Positions 1-12,250 are shown, numbered from the stretch's first letter. The stretch is DNA of 64,000 nucleotides from Kalmusia sp. IMI 367209 (GCA_027946365.1 JAPEUQ010000005.1:2356001-2420000), one strand, 5' to 3'. Notes: generated by a model from the sequence alone, not told the origin. Numbers and translations: made by a program.

Positions 1-228
1 CTTGTTTCGTGAGCGTGAGGTATAGCTACTGCCCACGCAAAACTTCTTTGACATCAACAGGACCAGTCCCAAAATGTAGAGACGTATTTTGACAAAGTTG
101 CCCTTGGCTATACCACGCACGCAAACCTGTGTCTAATAGGTCATCCATGCTGCATTGTATTCTGTGCAATAAACCACGAAGGACGCATTTATGACACGTC
201 CTTTGTGAAGCTTCTATCCTCCGAACTC
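1..228. other. No gene seen (left edge)
   Basis: I see no supported coding region here. The dehydrogenase pseudogene on the minus strand ends at 229, so this is its 3' flank. Confidence 0.5.
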
Positions 229-1137
229 TTAGAACTCCGAGTAATGCATTGGCCTATGCGCCTTATCAAGCACATCAAGACTCTTCTGTAACCACTCATC
301 ATACAACTCCTCTTCCTTCTTGGCCCACCCATCTGGCCCGCATACATATAACTCTGCACTCCCTGTCCCCCTCAATCATCTCAATAAATGCATCCACCAC
401 CCCACCAATCGGTGCAATGATCCCGTCGTTCTTAACGCTCTCGTAGAACGCCGGCGTGTTGATATTCGTCCGTGCTACACCGGGACATACAGCATTCAAC
501 GTGATGCCTTCCTCCGGTAACAGCTTCCCATATGTACGGGTCAGCCCCGCAACGCCGTACTTCGCAGCGGAGTAAACAGGTAGCGTGGGTACGGGGGAAA
601 TGCCGCAGATACTCGCGACGAGACCCAGCTTGCCTCTCGAGCCTTGAGAATCTTTCTCTTGCCGACGAAACTGCTGCACGCCCAGCGCCACAGTGTAGAA
701 TACCCCCGTCAGATCCACATCGAGTACTGTCATATCCGGTTTCGCGAATTCGCGCTTTCCCATAGCTAAGATCTCTTGCTCAAAGGGGAGCCATTTCCGC
801 TCGCCGATGCCGGCGATGGGCGCCACGAAGTCGATGCGGTCGCCGAGCACTTGGAGTGCTTGCTTGAAGGCGGAGAGCTGAGAATCCCATGATGAGACAT
901 CAGTGCCTGCGTAGTGTACCTTCGCTTGTGATGGTGTGTTGTGGGTTGCGGCGAGTTCTTTTGCGCCTGCTAGGGATAGATCGGCGATGAAGATGTGGTA
1001 GTTTTGGGAGAGGAGGGCGCTCTGATAGGGCGAATCCTATGCCACTGGAGCCTCCTACAGCATATATAAGTATGGCTTGGGACTGGAGGTGGGGCAATGT
1101 GACCTGTGATAAAAGCAGTCCGTGGTCTGGTGGTCAT
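229..1137 (-). pseudogene. Short-chain dehydrogenase/reductase, two frameshifts
   Basis: Classical SDR family oxidoreductase using NAD(P)(H). Exon 1 is 1137-1104 and reads MTTRPRTAFITG; a 49-nt intron (1103-1055) interrupts the cofactor motif, and the next exon continues GSSGIGFAL, giving the TGxxxGIG signature. The catalytic YSAAK motif and an ASICG serine segment follow. The frame is broken at about 1015-1017 (one extra base in a C run of the gene strand) and again at 367-371 (five-base C run on the plus strand). Removing one base at each point gives a single frame of 858 nt (285 aa) ending at a TAA at 229-231. That is a normal SDR length with a coherent C-terminus (ELYVCGPDGW). Both lesions are single-base gains in homopolymers, so sequencing error is as likely as true decay. 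It lies at the edge of an aromatic-catabolism-like cluster. The intron donor (GTCACA) is weak. Confidence 0.75.
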
Positions 1138-1840
1138 TCTGTCTGTCTTTGAATAGAGAGGCAGGGCATTATGCTAAATAAGTGTGAAAAGTTGGCATAT
1201 GAAACATGAGGTGAGAAAGAGGTTTAGATATAAGTTTGATCGAGTAGTTTGTGTCACGTTTCCCCGCACTGGTGCTGGAGTGATGTTGTGTTGAGCGGGG
1301 TAGCTGAACGGTAGGATGGTCATTTGACAACCGAGGGAAAGAACGACATGCTCTGTCCATCTAGTATGATTGACACCTACAACATTACCTCTATATTTCA
1401 TTTATCGACTCAAGACCAAGCGTCAACCGACATATGCCATTGTGGCTTATCCCGGTCGCATGCACGTCCTTTGGATTGTATCTCGCAGTCTGTAATACTT
1501 GGTAGTATTCATGATACCCGTGGACGAGTTATTCGTTATTTGTTCCATTGGCCATACCTATTGACCGTACACCTTGATCATTACAATCGTTTCCAACGCC
1601 CTGTCTTCACTGGTTGGCCAGAGAATTTTGCTTACTAAGAGGTCTCACGGGACACATTGCTGAGCCTCAGCCTCGTGGCTGCCTACCCCACCTACCAACC
1701 AAACCATAATCGAACATATGAGTATTCTTCTATAGTTTCACGGCGGCATAGTTTCGCTCTTTACGCGCTCGGTACACGTATAGCTGGCTTCCGCTCGATT
1801 TCCATGATTCCTCTATGAAAGCTCCACGTTCCTCTGCATC
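1138..1840. other. Intergenic, divergent promoter region
   Basis: This lies between the minus-strand dehydrogenase and the plus-strand NLR gene, so it presumably holds both promoters. Open frames here are short and lack family features. No RNA gene or repeat was recognised. Confidence 0.4.
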
Positions 1841-4800
1841 ATGCGTCTATTACATCTTAACAATGATGGCGAATTCAGCCTGCGAGAATATGTCGGCAAG
1901 GATATCCCGCGATATGCAATCCTTTCGCACACTTGGGGAGCAGATCATGAAGAGATTACTATTCAGGATGTAAGAGAAGGCACAGGCAAAAGCAAAATAG
2001 GTTATCGCAAGCTTGACTTCTGCGCAAAACAAGCAGCGCAAGACAACCTAGAAAACTTCTGGGTAGACACCTGCTGTATCGACAAATCAAGCAGTGCAGA
2101 GCTCTCGGAAGCCATCAATTCTATGTTCCAGTGGTATCATAGGGCAGACAAATGTTACGTATATCTTTCCGACGTCTCAACCGGCGACCAAGTCCAAAGC
2201 GAACTATCGTCTCAGAAGACATGGAAAACAGCGTTTCGATGTAGTAAATGGTTCACTCGAGGCTGGACACTCCAAGAACTACTCGCTCCTAAAGTGGTCA
2301 TGTTCTTCTCTGCTGATCGCAAACTCCTTGGGGATAAGGTTTCACTTCTCCAAGAGATTCATAACACTACAGATATCTCTGCTCAAGCTCTTGTGGGGAG
2401 CTCTTTATCTCGATTCAGCGTTGACGAGCGAATGGCCTGGATGAAAAAGCGCGAAACGAAGCGCGAAGAGGATGCCGCATATTCGCTGCTAGGCATTTTC
2501 GATATATGTATGCCGCTTCTTTATGGCGAGGGACGAGAAAAAGCATTCCTTCGGCTTCGCAAAGAGATTGATTCTTCAACGCAAATCACAGGACGAGGCA
2601 AGAAATCCAATCAGCAAATACGCATCACAAAGTCCTCGCCTTCTTCCACTGTTCCCTTTCGGCGAGACGACGACTTCGTCTTTCGCGACAGCCTCGACGG
2701 AATACGCCTGATCTGCGCGAGACCTGCAGGCTGCGCAGCGCTCGTCGGCCTTGGAGGCGTTGGGTAGGGTATGCAACTCTCCGACATGAGATGAACATTG
2801 ACCATAGGCACAGAAAATCTCAAGTCGCGATCGAGTATGCCTACCAGGTTCGTGACAAATCACCAGATACATGGGTATTTTGGGTCCACGCAGGCACGCG
2901 AGCAAGATTTGAGGAGGGATACCGCAGGATTGCTGAGGCGACAAAGATGGACGGCTGGAACGATCCAAAGGCGGATGTTCTGCGGCTCGTGCGCAGCTGG
3001 CTGTGTGACGAATCGAATGGGCGGTGGCTGATGGTGATCGACAATGCCGACGACGCGAGTGTCTTTTTCCCAGTCACATCGCAGAGACGCACAGTAACCA
3101 ACTCAGATCAGCAGGCGGATGTGCTTTCAGACTTCCTACCACAATCGCCAAATGGGTCGATTCTTATCACTTCTCGGAGCCAAGATGTAGCGTATAGACT
3201 CACAGGCAAATACGCTAGCATTATCGAAGTCCGACCTATGAACAAAGATGACGCGCTGATTCTCCTTCAGAAGAAGCTCGGATCTATCGCCAATGAAGAT
3301 GAAGCTGTTGAACTAATACGCACCCTCGACTCTATGCCGCTCGCCCTTACGCAGGCAGCAGCTTTCATAAAACAGAGAGCGCCGCGCATGACCATTCTAA
3401 GATATATGAGCGAAATCCAAAGAAGCGATCTTGACCGAGGGCGGCTGCTAAAGAAGGACGTGGGAGATAGTCGCAGGGATGGTCAGGCTTCCAACTCTAT
3501 CATCGCCACTTGGCAGATATCGTTCGAGTACATCCGAAAGCAGACGCCGACCGCTGCTCAGCTACTGTCGCTCATGAGCTTGTTTGACCGACAGGGCATT
3601 CCTGAGTCGCTTCTTCGTGATCGATACGCGGGGAACGGAGATGAAGATGCCGACTTTGACGACGATATCTACATGCTGACCAGCTTCTCGCTCATTGAGA
3701 TGAGTGCGAATGGGCAGGAGTTCGAGATGCACCGGCTGGTGCAGTTCTCGACCAAGAAGTGGCTAGAACTGAGCAACGAGCTGGAACCATGGAAAACCAC
3801 GTATGTGACGCTCATGGATGAAAGCTTCCCTAAGGGGCAGTATGAGAACTGGCCAACGTGTCAAGCCCTGTTTCCGCACGCAGAAGCAGCATTCAACAGC
3901 CAGCCAAAGGATGCACAAGCGCTAGAGACATGGGCATCTGTTCTCTTCAAAGCGGCGTGGTATGCAACCGAGATAGGACAGTACAGAAAAGCGTACGAGA
4001 TGGACTCTAGCGCTTTCCAAGTCAGGGAGAGTGTCCTAGGAGCAGAGCACCCAGACACGCTAAATAGTATCAATAGCCTTGGTTTGGTCTTGCACCGCCA
4101 AGGTCGATATAAAGAAGCAGAGGCAATGCATCAACGAGGGCTGGAAGTGAAGAAACGATTGTTTGGAACAGGCCATCCCGACACGTTGATTAGTATGTCT
4201 AACCTGGCGAGGACGTATATGGACCAAGGCCGGTGGGCGGACGCTGAAGCACTAGAGGTGCAAGTATTAGAGATAAGCAAGACAAAACTTGGAGCGGACC
4301 ATCCCGACACTTTAGTTAGTATGTCTAACCTATCGACGACGTATAGGAACCAAGGCCGGTGGGCGGATGCTGAAGCACTAGATGTGCAAGTAGTAGAGAT
4401 CAGCAAGATAAAGCTTGGAGCGGACCATCTTGACACGTTGGTTTATATGTCTAATCTAGCATCGACGTATAGGACCCAAGGCCGGTGGGCGGATGCTGAA
4501 GCACTAGATGTGCAAGTAGTAGAGATAAGCAAGACAAAGCTTGGAGCGGAACATCCCGACACGTTGGTTTATATGTCTAATCTAGCAGCGACGCACTGGA
4601 ACCAAGGCCGGTGGGCGGATGCTGAAGCACTAGATGTGCAAGTATTAGAGATACGCAAGATAAAGCTTGGAGCGGACCACCCCAGCACGTTGGATAGTAT
4701 GTCTAACCTAGGGTCGACGTATAGACGCACAGGCCGGTGGGCGGATGCTAAAGCACTAGAGATGCAAGTATTAGAGACGAGCAAGATGAAGCTTGGAAAA

Positions 4801-5013
4801 GATCATCCCGATACGCTGACCAGCATGAATAATCTTGCAATCACATTATATCGTCAAGGTTCTACAAAAAGAGCAATGTCTCTAATGGAGGACTGTTGCG
4901 AACTCCGGACAGCAGTACTAGGTCCTCAGCATCCTTATACTATATCATCTCAGAAATCCCTCAAAATTTGGCGGCGGAAAGCTGGAGAAATGGGCGAGGA
5001 AAATAAAACCTAG
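1841..5013 (+). CDS. HET-NB-TPR NLR-like protein (heterokaryon incompatibility type)
   Basis: Fungal NOD-like receptor, predicted to act in non-self recognition and incompatibility cell death. Exons are 1841-2763 and 2814-5013 (1,040 aa). The 50-nt intron interrupts the P-loop, and splicing joins GLGGVG to KS. N-terminal HET domain (residues about 1-160) shows YAILSHTWG, FWVDTCCIDK and RGWTLQELLAP. The NB-ARC/NTPase region runs from about 300, with Walker A GLGGVGKS and a Walker B-like LMVIDNADD near residue 380. The C-terminus (from about residue 716) is an array of 42-residue kinesin-light-chain-type TPRs, seven full units plus a partial. The units are encoded by 126-bp repeats that are very similar to each other. 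If the intron is retained, translation stops at 2767 and leaves a 308-aa HET-only protein. Domain order matches known fungal NLRs; a role in this strain is inference. Confidence 0.93.
2764..2813 (+). other. Intron splitting the NLR Walker A motif
   Basis: 50-nt GT-AG intron, starting GTAGGG and ending CACAG. Splicing is required to make the GKS of the P-loop and to continue past an in-frame TAG at 2765-2767. Confidence 0.9.
4036..4990 (+). repeat. 126-bp tandem repeat array encoding TPRs
   Basis: Units begin at 4036, 4162, 4288, 4414, 4540, 4666 and 4792, with a degenerate start at 4918. Spacing is exactly 126 bp (42 codons). The middle units share long identical stretches such as QGRWADAEAL and differ at a few positions, for example SMSNL versus YMSNL and DHPDTL versus DHLDTL. 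Confidence 0.92.
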
Positions 5014-6142
5014 TCAGAGTTGTACTTCAAAATCTGTGTTTAAAGCGGCAGACCAGATGGGGTACAAAGATGGTGTATTCAAGGTGCAGCAATTCGCTTA
5101 CGAATCATCGTCAGATGCAGCCTATGTGAGGTGGTACTTGGAGCTGCCAGCGCTAGTAGGGTGGACGGCCGAGCAGCACCAGTTCTGGTCTTATGGACGA
5201 TTCGATATTGCGTGTATCATGAGAGTGTAGAGGTACACATGAAGTCGAGGGTGCAGAGCAGGAGTTGGATATTGATGTTGATGAAGATAAGGTCACGGCA
5301 GACTTCACAAATCTACTGAGCGATGAGGAACTGTATGCCACCCCCGATGGTTCCGAGACCTCTGCAACCGAAACGCCTCCACCGCCTCTGCCTGAAAGAA
5401 CAGAAGAACTTGTGTACTACGAAACTAGAAAAGGCTCTGCGAATCCACCAAGTTGCTACTTTGCCCGCAATGCCATGGTATTTCACGCCGCCGCCTTCTG
5501 CGATGAAGTGGGAGGTCTTGAACCGGCAACATCGTCCAAGAGATAAGCATAAGCCACGTACAGTGAATCATTCCTGTAGACAGACAATAGAATGGTGTGA
5601 AAAGCTTTGATCACACTCCTATTTGGTAATACGTGTCACGCACCCGTTTCGTTCAATGGTCCTGACTTTTGTAGGCAAGAGAATTACTTCACGCCCGTTA
5701 TGAAGGGATCCGCCAGACCCGACGTTTCTTGCAATGGAGGTGGTTAAATACCAAGCATGGGTATACTAGCAGCTTGGAGTTTTGGGCTTCTGAGACTGCG
5801 TTGTTAGAGTTAGACAGTTGGCAGTTGTGTTCATGACCGACGGGTGCCCAAAGTGCTCTTTATATTTCACGGCACGCAGGGATAGACATTACATTTTGTC
5901 ACCACCAGACTCATTGGATACGCTCAAATTAAGTGATTGCCCCAAAGAGGCTTCTACTGGGGAAACCTCAGGCAGCAGGAAATGGCAGACCATAACACGC
6001 CATTCCAGTGCGGCTAGCCGCCTTCCACAACGGGAAAACTTACATCCTTTCGTACCGGTATACCGCGTCTCCCCGCGTTTTGTTACGCCACCCCTAAGTC
6101 GAGCACTCTCACATTTCCTCCCCGGAAACACGAAAAATACAA
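5014..6142. other. Intergenic with short unassigned open frames
   Basis: A short frame from an ATG at 5057 to 5230 and an acidic, proline-containing frame at about 5265-5546 are open, but neither matches a family I know and the second lacks an ATG. They could be remnants of a gene downstream of the NLR. The promoter of the Zn2Cys6 gene lies in the right part. Confidence 0.35.
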
Positions 6143-8023
6143 ATGCCGCCGGTATATACACTCCCACGACCCAGAGCGTGCCAGAACTGCGCTATCGCGA
6201 AAGCGAAGTGCGAGCCGGCTGCCGGCTACGCCAAATGCAAAAGGTATGCTAACCGCGTCTTGGCTTACCGTATTCGGAATTCACCGAGATCACAGATGCA
6301 ACAAGCAAGATGTTGCATGTGTCATGCAGGCAACCGAGCAGCGGAAGCGGAGGAGGGATCAATCGTCTGTGGGGAATGGGGAGGTCGGAATTTTGACTGG
6401 AGTAGCGGGCGAGTCGACATCGAGCTCATGTCGGTTATTTGAGATTGAAAGAGGGATGGATTATTATCGGACGGCGCTGTTTGAATTCTTCCCTTTCGTC
6501 ATCATGCCCGATACCAAGCAGTCGGCTGCTGAATTTGGGAAGGTGAAGCCGTTCCTGGCTCTGGTGGTAGCGATGCTCGGCTGTACAAGGGATCGGGCTC
6601 GGCAGCGTGAGTTGATTGTGCACGCGAAGACTTACGTTGCGGCGCACATGATCCAGGATGGCGAAAAGTCATTGGATGTGCTTCAAGGAATACTATTGCT
6701 GATTCATTGGTGAGTCTCCTATCCTCTCATTGTGTGGTCGAGGATTCACTCGTGCCATGTTAGGTCGCATCTACAGCTCGAATTGAGAAGTCAACGGAGC
6801 ATCTTCATGCACATGGCTATGAGTTTGATAGTCGACCTTGAGCTTAATAGGTCACCGTTTGCTCGAAGGCACTTTGTTACGGCGACTGAGGGGACCGACG
6901 GGTTCGAGATTCGCACCGAGTACCATGCCGAAAAGCTTGCAGACCACACGATAGAAGAGAAACGCGCCTTCCTGGGATGCGTATACTTATCCTCAGTGTA
7001 TGGAATTCTCTATGTTTACCTTTCATAAGGAGCCATCACTGACTATGACAATAGTCTTTCCAACACCTCCGTCAACCTAAGCGCAGTCCAGTTCAACGAA
7101 TACGCAGAGCGATGTTGCGACATACTAGACAAGAGTGGTATCGACACCGACCGAACACTAGCCAGTCTATGCCGCCTCCAGCACGCCGTGGAGCAATTCC
7201 GCGTCGTAACGTGCTGGTTCAACATGACGCAGCGCAGCCGCGGCAGCGGCTACGAATTCATTTACAACATCTTCCGACAAACGACCTCGACCGAAGAAGT
7301 GCTCCACCACGTGCGGTCCTGGGACGCCAAAATCTCAGGGCAATGGAACGCCATCCCGGAAAGCGTAAAAACAAGTAATTCCATCCCATCATACGTCCTG
7401 TTCAAAGAATCAGACTGACGACGCCCCAAGGACTGTTGACCATCCAATATGGCTACGCCCGCGTCTGCCTGTACGAATGCTGCCTCGAAGAGTCGCTCTT
7501 CCGCTCGGCAGACGCCCGCCTCGAAGTAGTTCATAATTGCATCTCGGCCATCCGCTTCCTCAACGACGCCCTCGTGCCCATGTCCCTTGACCCACTCGTC
7601 CTGCTCGACGTCCCCGCACACATCTTCGCGCAGTCAAACCACAATACGTTTCTCGCCTTGCTCCTGTGCTCCATCAAGTGCGGAGACGTATGCACCGAGC
7701 TCGTCGACCGCGAGCTGCGTCTGCGCGACTACTTTGCTCGGACGACGGAGAGGCTGACCAAGTTGCTCGAGAGCGCACCGGACGATGCGGTGCCGGCGTT
7801 TTACAAGAGACTGATTCCTATGGCGAGAGGGGTACAGAAGTGGTTCGCGAAGAAGCTGCAGGTTGCGGATGAAGTGGAGGGAGAGGCGGGCGTGGAGGGC
7901 GGCGCGCCTGAGCTGAGGGCTGAGTTGGATGTCGACTTTTTGGGGCAGTTTCTTAATATGGATGATGATCAGTGGTTGCAGGATATACTTGCAATGGATG
8001 GCCCTACCGATAGCTTTTTATAG
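6143..8023 (+). CDS. Zn2Cys6 binuclear cluster transcription factor
   Basis: Fungal-specific nuclear transcription regulator. Five exons: 6143-6243, 6296-6709, 6764-6997, 7055-7374 and 7431-8023, total 553 aa, all junctions in phase. The zinc cluster cysteines are at residues 13, 16, 23, 32, 35 and 42 (CxxC-x6-C-x8-C-x2-C-x6-C). They are completed only after the first intron is removed, since exon 1 ends in CKR and exon 2 starts with CNK. A basic stretch (QRKRRR) follows. The middle and C-terminal parts resemble the diffuse fungal transcription factor domain, and the acidic C-terminal end may activate. It is flanked by a transporter, a monooxygenase and a tannase, so it is a reasonable candidate for the local pathway regulator; target genes are inferred only from position. 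Confidence 0.92.
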
Positions 8024-8198
8024 ATTGCAAAGTTCTTAGGACGGAAGCGGGAACCGAACAAGGTTGGTAGCATGGAGGTACAGCTGCAAGGTAAAGGGCT
8101 ATATAGACGGTTTTCATTGTGCGTCGTAAACCCCAGGACAGTTCGAATGATTACGTGTAAGGAGTTATGGCCTAGTAGTGTATAAGTGAATGACATAC

Positions 8199-9809
8199 TC
8201 ATATCCTTGCTGTCATCTCGCGCTGCCTGAAAGACTTCCCTCTCCACTGCAAGATCATCGTCGGCACCAAACTAACACCAACAACCAAGGCCACCACAAC
8301 CCCAGCACTGTTCGCAATTCCCACATGCTCAAACATCTGCGGAAACCAAAACGGCCCAATGAAGCCCCACACCTGTCTCACAAAGCTGATGAACACGCCA
8401 ATGCTCCCCGCCTCCTCATGGTAGCAGTCGACCGCATACGTGATCAACACAGTGGTCACGACCTGGTTCCCCGCCGCGGCGATGGCAACGCCCACAATGG
8501 GCGTGACGTTCCACTGCCCATCGGCAGCCTGCTGTATGCGCACAAGGAACACGACGAGCCCGCAAATGGTGAGCGCGTAGCCGAGATAGCTGAGCCACAG
8601 GCGGAACTCGGGCGCGGGCTTGCCCGTCGCCATTTTCTTTCCGCGCCGGCGCATCCAGAGGTCGCTCGTGCGGCCGCCGATCTGCTCGCCGATGAGCGAG
8701 CCGATGATCAGGCCGAGGAACTGCAGCCCGATCTGCGCGGGGTTGAGGTGGAATTTTTCGCCGAAGAGCTGTGGGATCTCGACGGTGACGAGAACCGAGG
8801 CGAAGAGGAAGACCATGGCGTAGGCCACCGCGGGGATCATGACGCAGGGGTACATGGCCATCCTTAGGGGACTAATGAACTCGTACGCAGTGAAGGGCGT
8901 GGGGTCGATGCGGCGCACCTTGAAGTACGTGTCTTTGAAGCTGGGAAGCTCTTGCACCGTCTTGTGGTGGCGGATGAAGCGCGTTTCGGGCCCGAGGAAG
9001 ATGTACAGGAAGAGCTGAACGCCGTTGATGATGGCGAAGATCCAGTAGATCCAACGATAGCCGACGTTGTAGGTCACGAAGCCGAAGATGAAGGGTGCGA
9101 GCGGAACGCCGACTGTCACCATGATGGTCCACACGCCCATGAATTTGGCCCGCTCGTGCTTGAAGAAGGTCTCGACTACGACAGCGGTACCGATGGCTGC
9201 GGCGGGGCAGATGAAAAAGGCAGTGAAGGCACGACATGTTGCCATGGCTGCGTAGGTATTCGTCTTCGCACACCCAATGTTAAAGCATAAGCTGCCAATG
9301 AGGGATATAATGAAGATGGGACGACGGCCGAAGCGGGTGGAAAGTGGTCTCCAGAACAAGGGCGCGCCGCCGATGATGGCGATTTGGATCGATGTGAGGT
9401 ATGAGGTTTGCTGGAGGGGAGACACCAAGATCTTTGGATATAACCTCATAGGCTGGGATAATTCCTGCTGCCGTGAAAGTGGACATGCATGCGTGAATAG
9501 CGACCAAGACAAGATTCGTGATTTTCTGGAATACGGTAAGTATGGGGCTTGGTAAAGGACATTGTGAAGGGGAATGATATGTACCTTCCAGCGTGGCCAG
9601 TTGTAGGGGTCCGCATCGCTCATGGATGGGACGGGGTCGAGCTCAAGTGTCCCGTGCTTCTGGATAAGGTACTGCCGGTGCTGTTCTGTGAGGCTGGCAA
9701 TCTCGTCCCTCTGCAAGTAAGTGCCATGCGTGTTGGCGTGTTCCAGCTCTGGACCAGCGTTGTGCTGCATTCCATCATGAAGGGTGGAACTCTTCTCCGT
9801 CTCCGACAT
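8199..9809 (-). CDS. MFS transporter, DHA1-like, with one frameshift
   Basis: Plasma membrane 12-TM major facilitator. Exon 1 is 9809-9585 and ends WPRWK; the intron is 9584-9526 (59 nt, ending TTCCAG). Exon 2 continues KITNLVLVAIHAC and runs to 8199. Recognisable features are APLFWRPLSTRFGRRPIF after TM2 (loop 2-3 GRRP motif) and a central loop with LGPETRF. The frame changes at the G run 9416-9419 (plus strand), between KDLGVS and QQTSYLTS. Deleting one base gives the family-typical SLQQTSYLTS and an intact 516-aa protein. Without correction the gene is truncated. The family exports or imports small organic molecules and drugs; beside a monooxygenase and tannase it could carry aromatic acids (inference). 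Whether the extra base is real is unknown. Confidence 0.85.
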   Translation of the reverse strand: MSETEKSSTLHDGMQHNAGPELEHANTHGTYLQRDEIASLTEQHRQYLIQKHGTLELDPVPSMSDADPYNWPRWKVHIIPLHNVLYQAPYLPYSRKSRILSWSLFTHACPLSRQQELSQPMRLYPKILVSPLQQTSYLTSIQIAIIGGAPLFWRPLSTRFGRRPIFIISLIGSLCFNIGCAKTNTYAAMATCRAFTAFFICPAAAIGTAVVVETFFKHERAKFMGVWTIMVTVGVPLAPFIFGFVTYNVGYRWIYWIFAIINGVQLFLYIFLGPETRFIRHHKTVQELPSFKDTYFKVRRIDPTPFTAYEFISPLRMAMYPCVMIPAVAYAMVFLFASVLVTVEIPQLFGEKFHLNPAQIGLQFLGLIIGSLIGEQIGGRTSDLWMRRRGKKMATGKPAPEFRLWLSYLGYALTICGLVVFLVRIQQAADGQWNVTPIVGVAIAAAGNQVVTTVLITYAVDCYHEEAGSIGVFISFVRQVWGFIGPFWFPQMFEHVGIANSAGVVVALVVGVSLVPTMILQWRGKSFRQREMTARI

Positions 9810-10857
9810 TTTGAACACACAAACACAGATCCAAGGGAAAAAGTATGCTCGGTGGCAAGGGGAGTAATCGAAATGAGAGGAATCGAAGAAATACTCAAAC
9901 CCGTCACAACGCCACCTCTTTGTATCCTGAATATGCCGCGTCTCTTTCCCCGGTTTGCCCAACAAGATTGAAACGAGATGTGTGGAGTCCCCGGGAACAC
10001 TCAGTGTCCCATGGGGTTCGGACAGGGATCACAAGGGTCTGTCGTCACAATGAATGCATTAGTTCCCAACGTTTGGATTCGCGGGGGAACACACTAGGCC
10101 ACAGTAGGAGCTGCCCGAGCACACTATGGCAATTGATCAGAGATCGTGCATCGTCTGTTGTCCGCAAGGCCATCGGGTTGGGAATTCGGTATGTGTGCAT
10201 GGAAATAATAGGCCGCGTGTCTACACGCGTCGCTAGCGCGGCCGCTACGGCTCGTTGTTTCGGGTTGCTCTCGCAAGCAACCTATGAGAAATGTGCCTTT
10301 CATGATGGCAATTCGACTTGGGATGGGCGTTGTACGAGGCCTAGGGTGTAGGAGGCTGATACCAAGGCGCGGGAGGCGGCGGATCGGCCGTGCCAGAAAG
10401 CTTGTCGCTCCAATATTTGCATCCGATGTCCGCTTCTCTTCGTTCAACAATTCGTTCGCGGAACAGAACCGCACCTTGAAAATAAGATTTTTAACACATG
10501 CGAGAGTGCCTGCTATACCTAGGGGTGGAGGCTTTCTGTTGTTGCGGCCGCGGAAACACCAGATTTGCTATGTTCACTGGCGAAGTGGACCCCGTGGACC
10601 CCCACGTCCATAGCTGAACGGCATCTTGGGCCGAGGTCTGTCCAAGCTTGCATCACATCGGCAAGCGTCAGAACCTACTTAGGATCCGAGGGATCGCAGC
10701 CCAGTACGACTCGGTGGCTTTTAGTTTAGGAGAATAGATTCGTATTGACATCTTTCAGAGAAGTATTCTCTACCGCTAACTAACTATGCAACAAGAAGGG
10801 TAACCATCACCGACATAAATACATGAGATGTCCTCTTCAAGTCCATCAAGACAAACT
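9810..10857. other. Intergenic between MFS and monooxygenase genes
   Basis: About 1 kb with no family-like open frame on either strand. It holds the promoter of the minus-strand MFS gene and the 3' flank of the monooxygenase. Confidence 0.45.
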
Positions 10858-12250
10858 TCAGAGTCTCGCAACAAATCCCTCCTCTTTACACAGATTTTCT
10901 GCTTCTGCCGTGATATCCACCCCATAGATCATCCGCTGCACATCCGCGTCCGCCCACTTATCCGGCACAGGCCCCTTGCCGGTCTTCAGTGCCGCGAAGA
11001 TCTTGTCACGCTCTTCCTTTGCCTTACCAGAGCCAAGATGCATTGACCTTCCGTTCTCCGCAGCTAGCTCGACGAGAGCCTCCGCTCGCTCCTTGCGCAC
11101 CTTTTCGTAGATCTTGAGAGCCTTGGTGATGGTGGACGGGCTGCCATCTGCGATGCGTTTCGGATTCAGCACGACACCGAGGACTGCACCGTCTTCAATT
11201 GCCTGTGCAGCGCCCTGAGCTAGATGCGGGAGTGTGGGATGGCATGCGTCGCCGACTAACGCTGTGGAGTCGAGCACCCACGAGCTGAGCGGTTCGTGTA
11301 CGCGTAGCTTCCATTCTACGACTTCACCGTCTGGTACGAGATCCAGCATCCTGTGAATCATGGGGCAAAAGTCGCCGTATACCTGCATCATGGCGGATTT
11401 GGAGCCCTTGGTCGTGTAGGTCGAGTTTGGCGCTCCGGCAAAGTTGACGTCGGGCTGTGCGGTGGAGATGTTGTAGATCTGCTTGTTGTGGATCGGGTAT
11501 GCGATGATGTGCTTCTTCTCGCCTATCCAGCGCGTCACTGTGTCTGCATCGAGGAGTGCGATGAGTTCGGGGTCATTTTGCATTTGCTCGCGCGTCAACA
11601 TGATGCGGTATGCTGCCTGTCCCGAGTCCTTGACGTCTGCCGTCTCGCCGCGTGCCTGCAGCATGGCCACACGCGTCTGGCTCTTCACGCCGTCGCAGCC
11701 AAGCAAGATGTCGCATTCCACGCGCCGGGCCTCATCCGGGCTGCTCAACGGCGTCAATTTAAAGCTCGGTTTGGCGCCGAACTCGACGTCGGATATCAGA
11801 CTACCGAGGGCGAACTTGATCCCGGGCTCCTTCACGCAACCGTCGTGCATGGCGCCCGCCAGGCTCGCTCTGTGCCCAACCATATGCGGGTATCCATATG
11901 TTTTTTCGACATAATCAAGCTTGACGTGTCCCAGCTCTTTGTCCGAGCTGCCTTCTCGGATCGAAGTGTCTCCGCATTGGACGGCTTCAGCAGCGATTTG
12001 TTTCCAACAGCCGAGGCGGTCGAGGATGCGGGCCATGTTCGGTGCGAGCTGGATGCCTGCGCCTACGAAACCAAGACCGGGCGCAGTCTCGTAGAGGGTG
12101 ATGTTCTTGTGGCCGGCTTTTGCGAGGGAGAGCGCGGCCGCGAGGCCGCCCATGCCTGGAGGTGGCTGTTAGATCTTGCAAAGGGAAATGCATTGTGAGG
12201 TCGTTTCTCGTACCTGCACCGACGATGGCTATCCTCAGATTCTCAGCCAT
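10858..12250 (-). CDS. FAD-dependent monooxygenase, salicylate hydroxylase-like
   Basis: Flavoprotein hydroxylase using NAD(P)H and O2 on an aromatic substrate. Exon 1 is 12250-12214 (MAENLRIAIVGAG); the intron is 12213-12156 (58 nt). Exon 2 starts GMGGLAAALSLAKAGH, which completes the GxGxxG dinucleotide-binding motif, and ends at 10858. Total 444 aa. A DG segment (LGCDGVKS) and the second FAD-binding motif GDACHPTLPHLAQGA with IEDG are present, as in class A flavin monooxygenases of the salicylate hydroxylase/6-hydroxynicotinate type. It is divergent from the tannase gene, sharing about 1 kb of upstream DNA, which would suit joint control. The true substrate cannot be read from sequence. 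Confidence 0.92.

Noticed and set aside
11353..12198. 281-codon plus-strand open frame
   Set aside because: It is the complement of the FAD monooxygenase coding strand, with no family features of its own.
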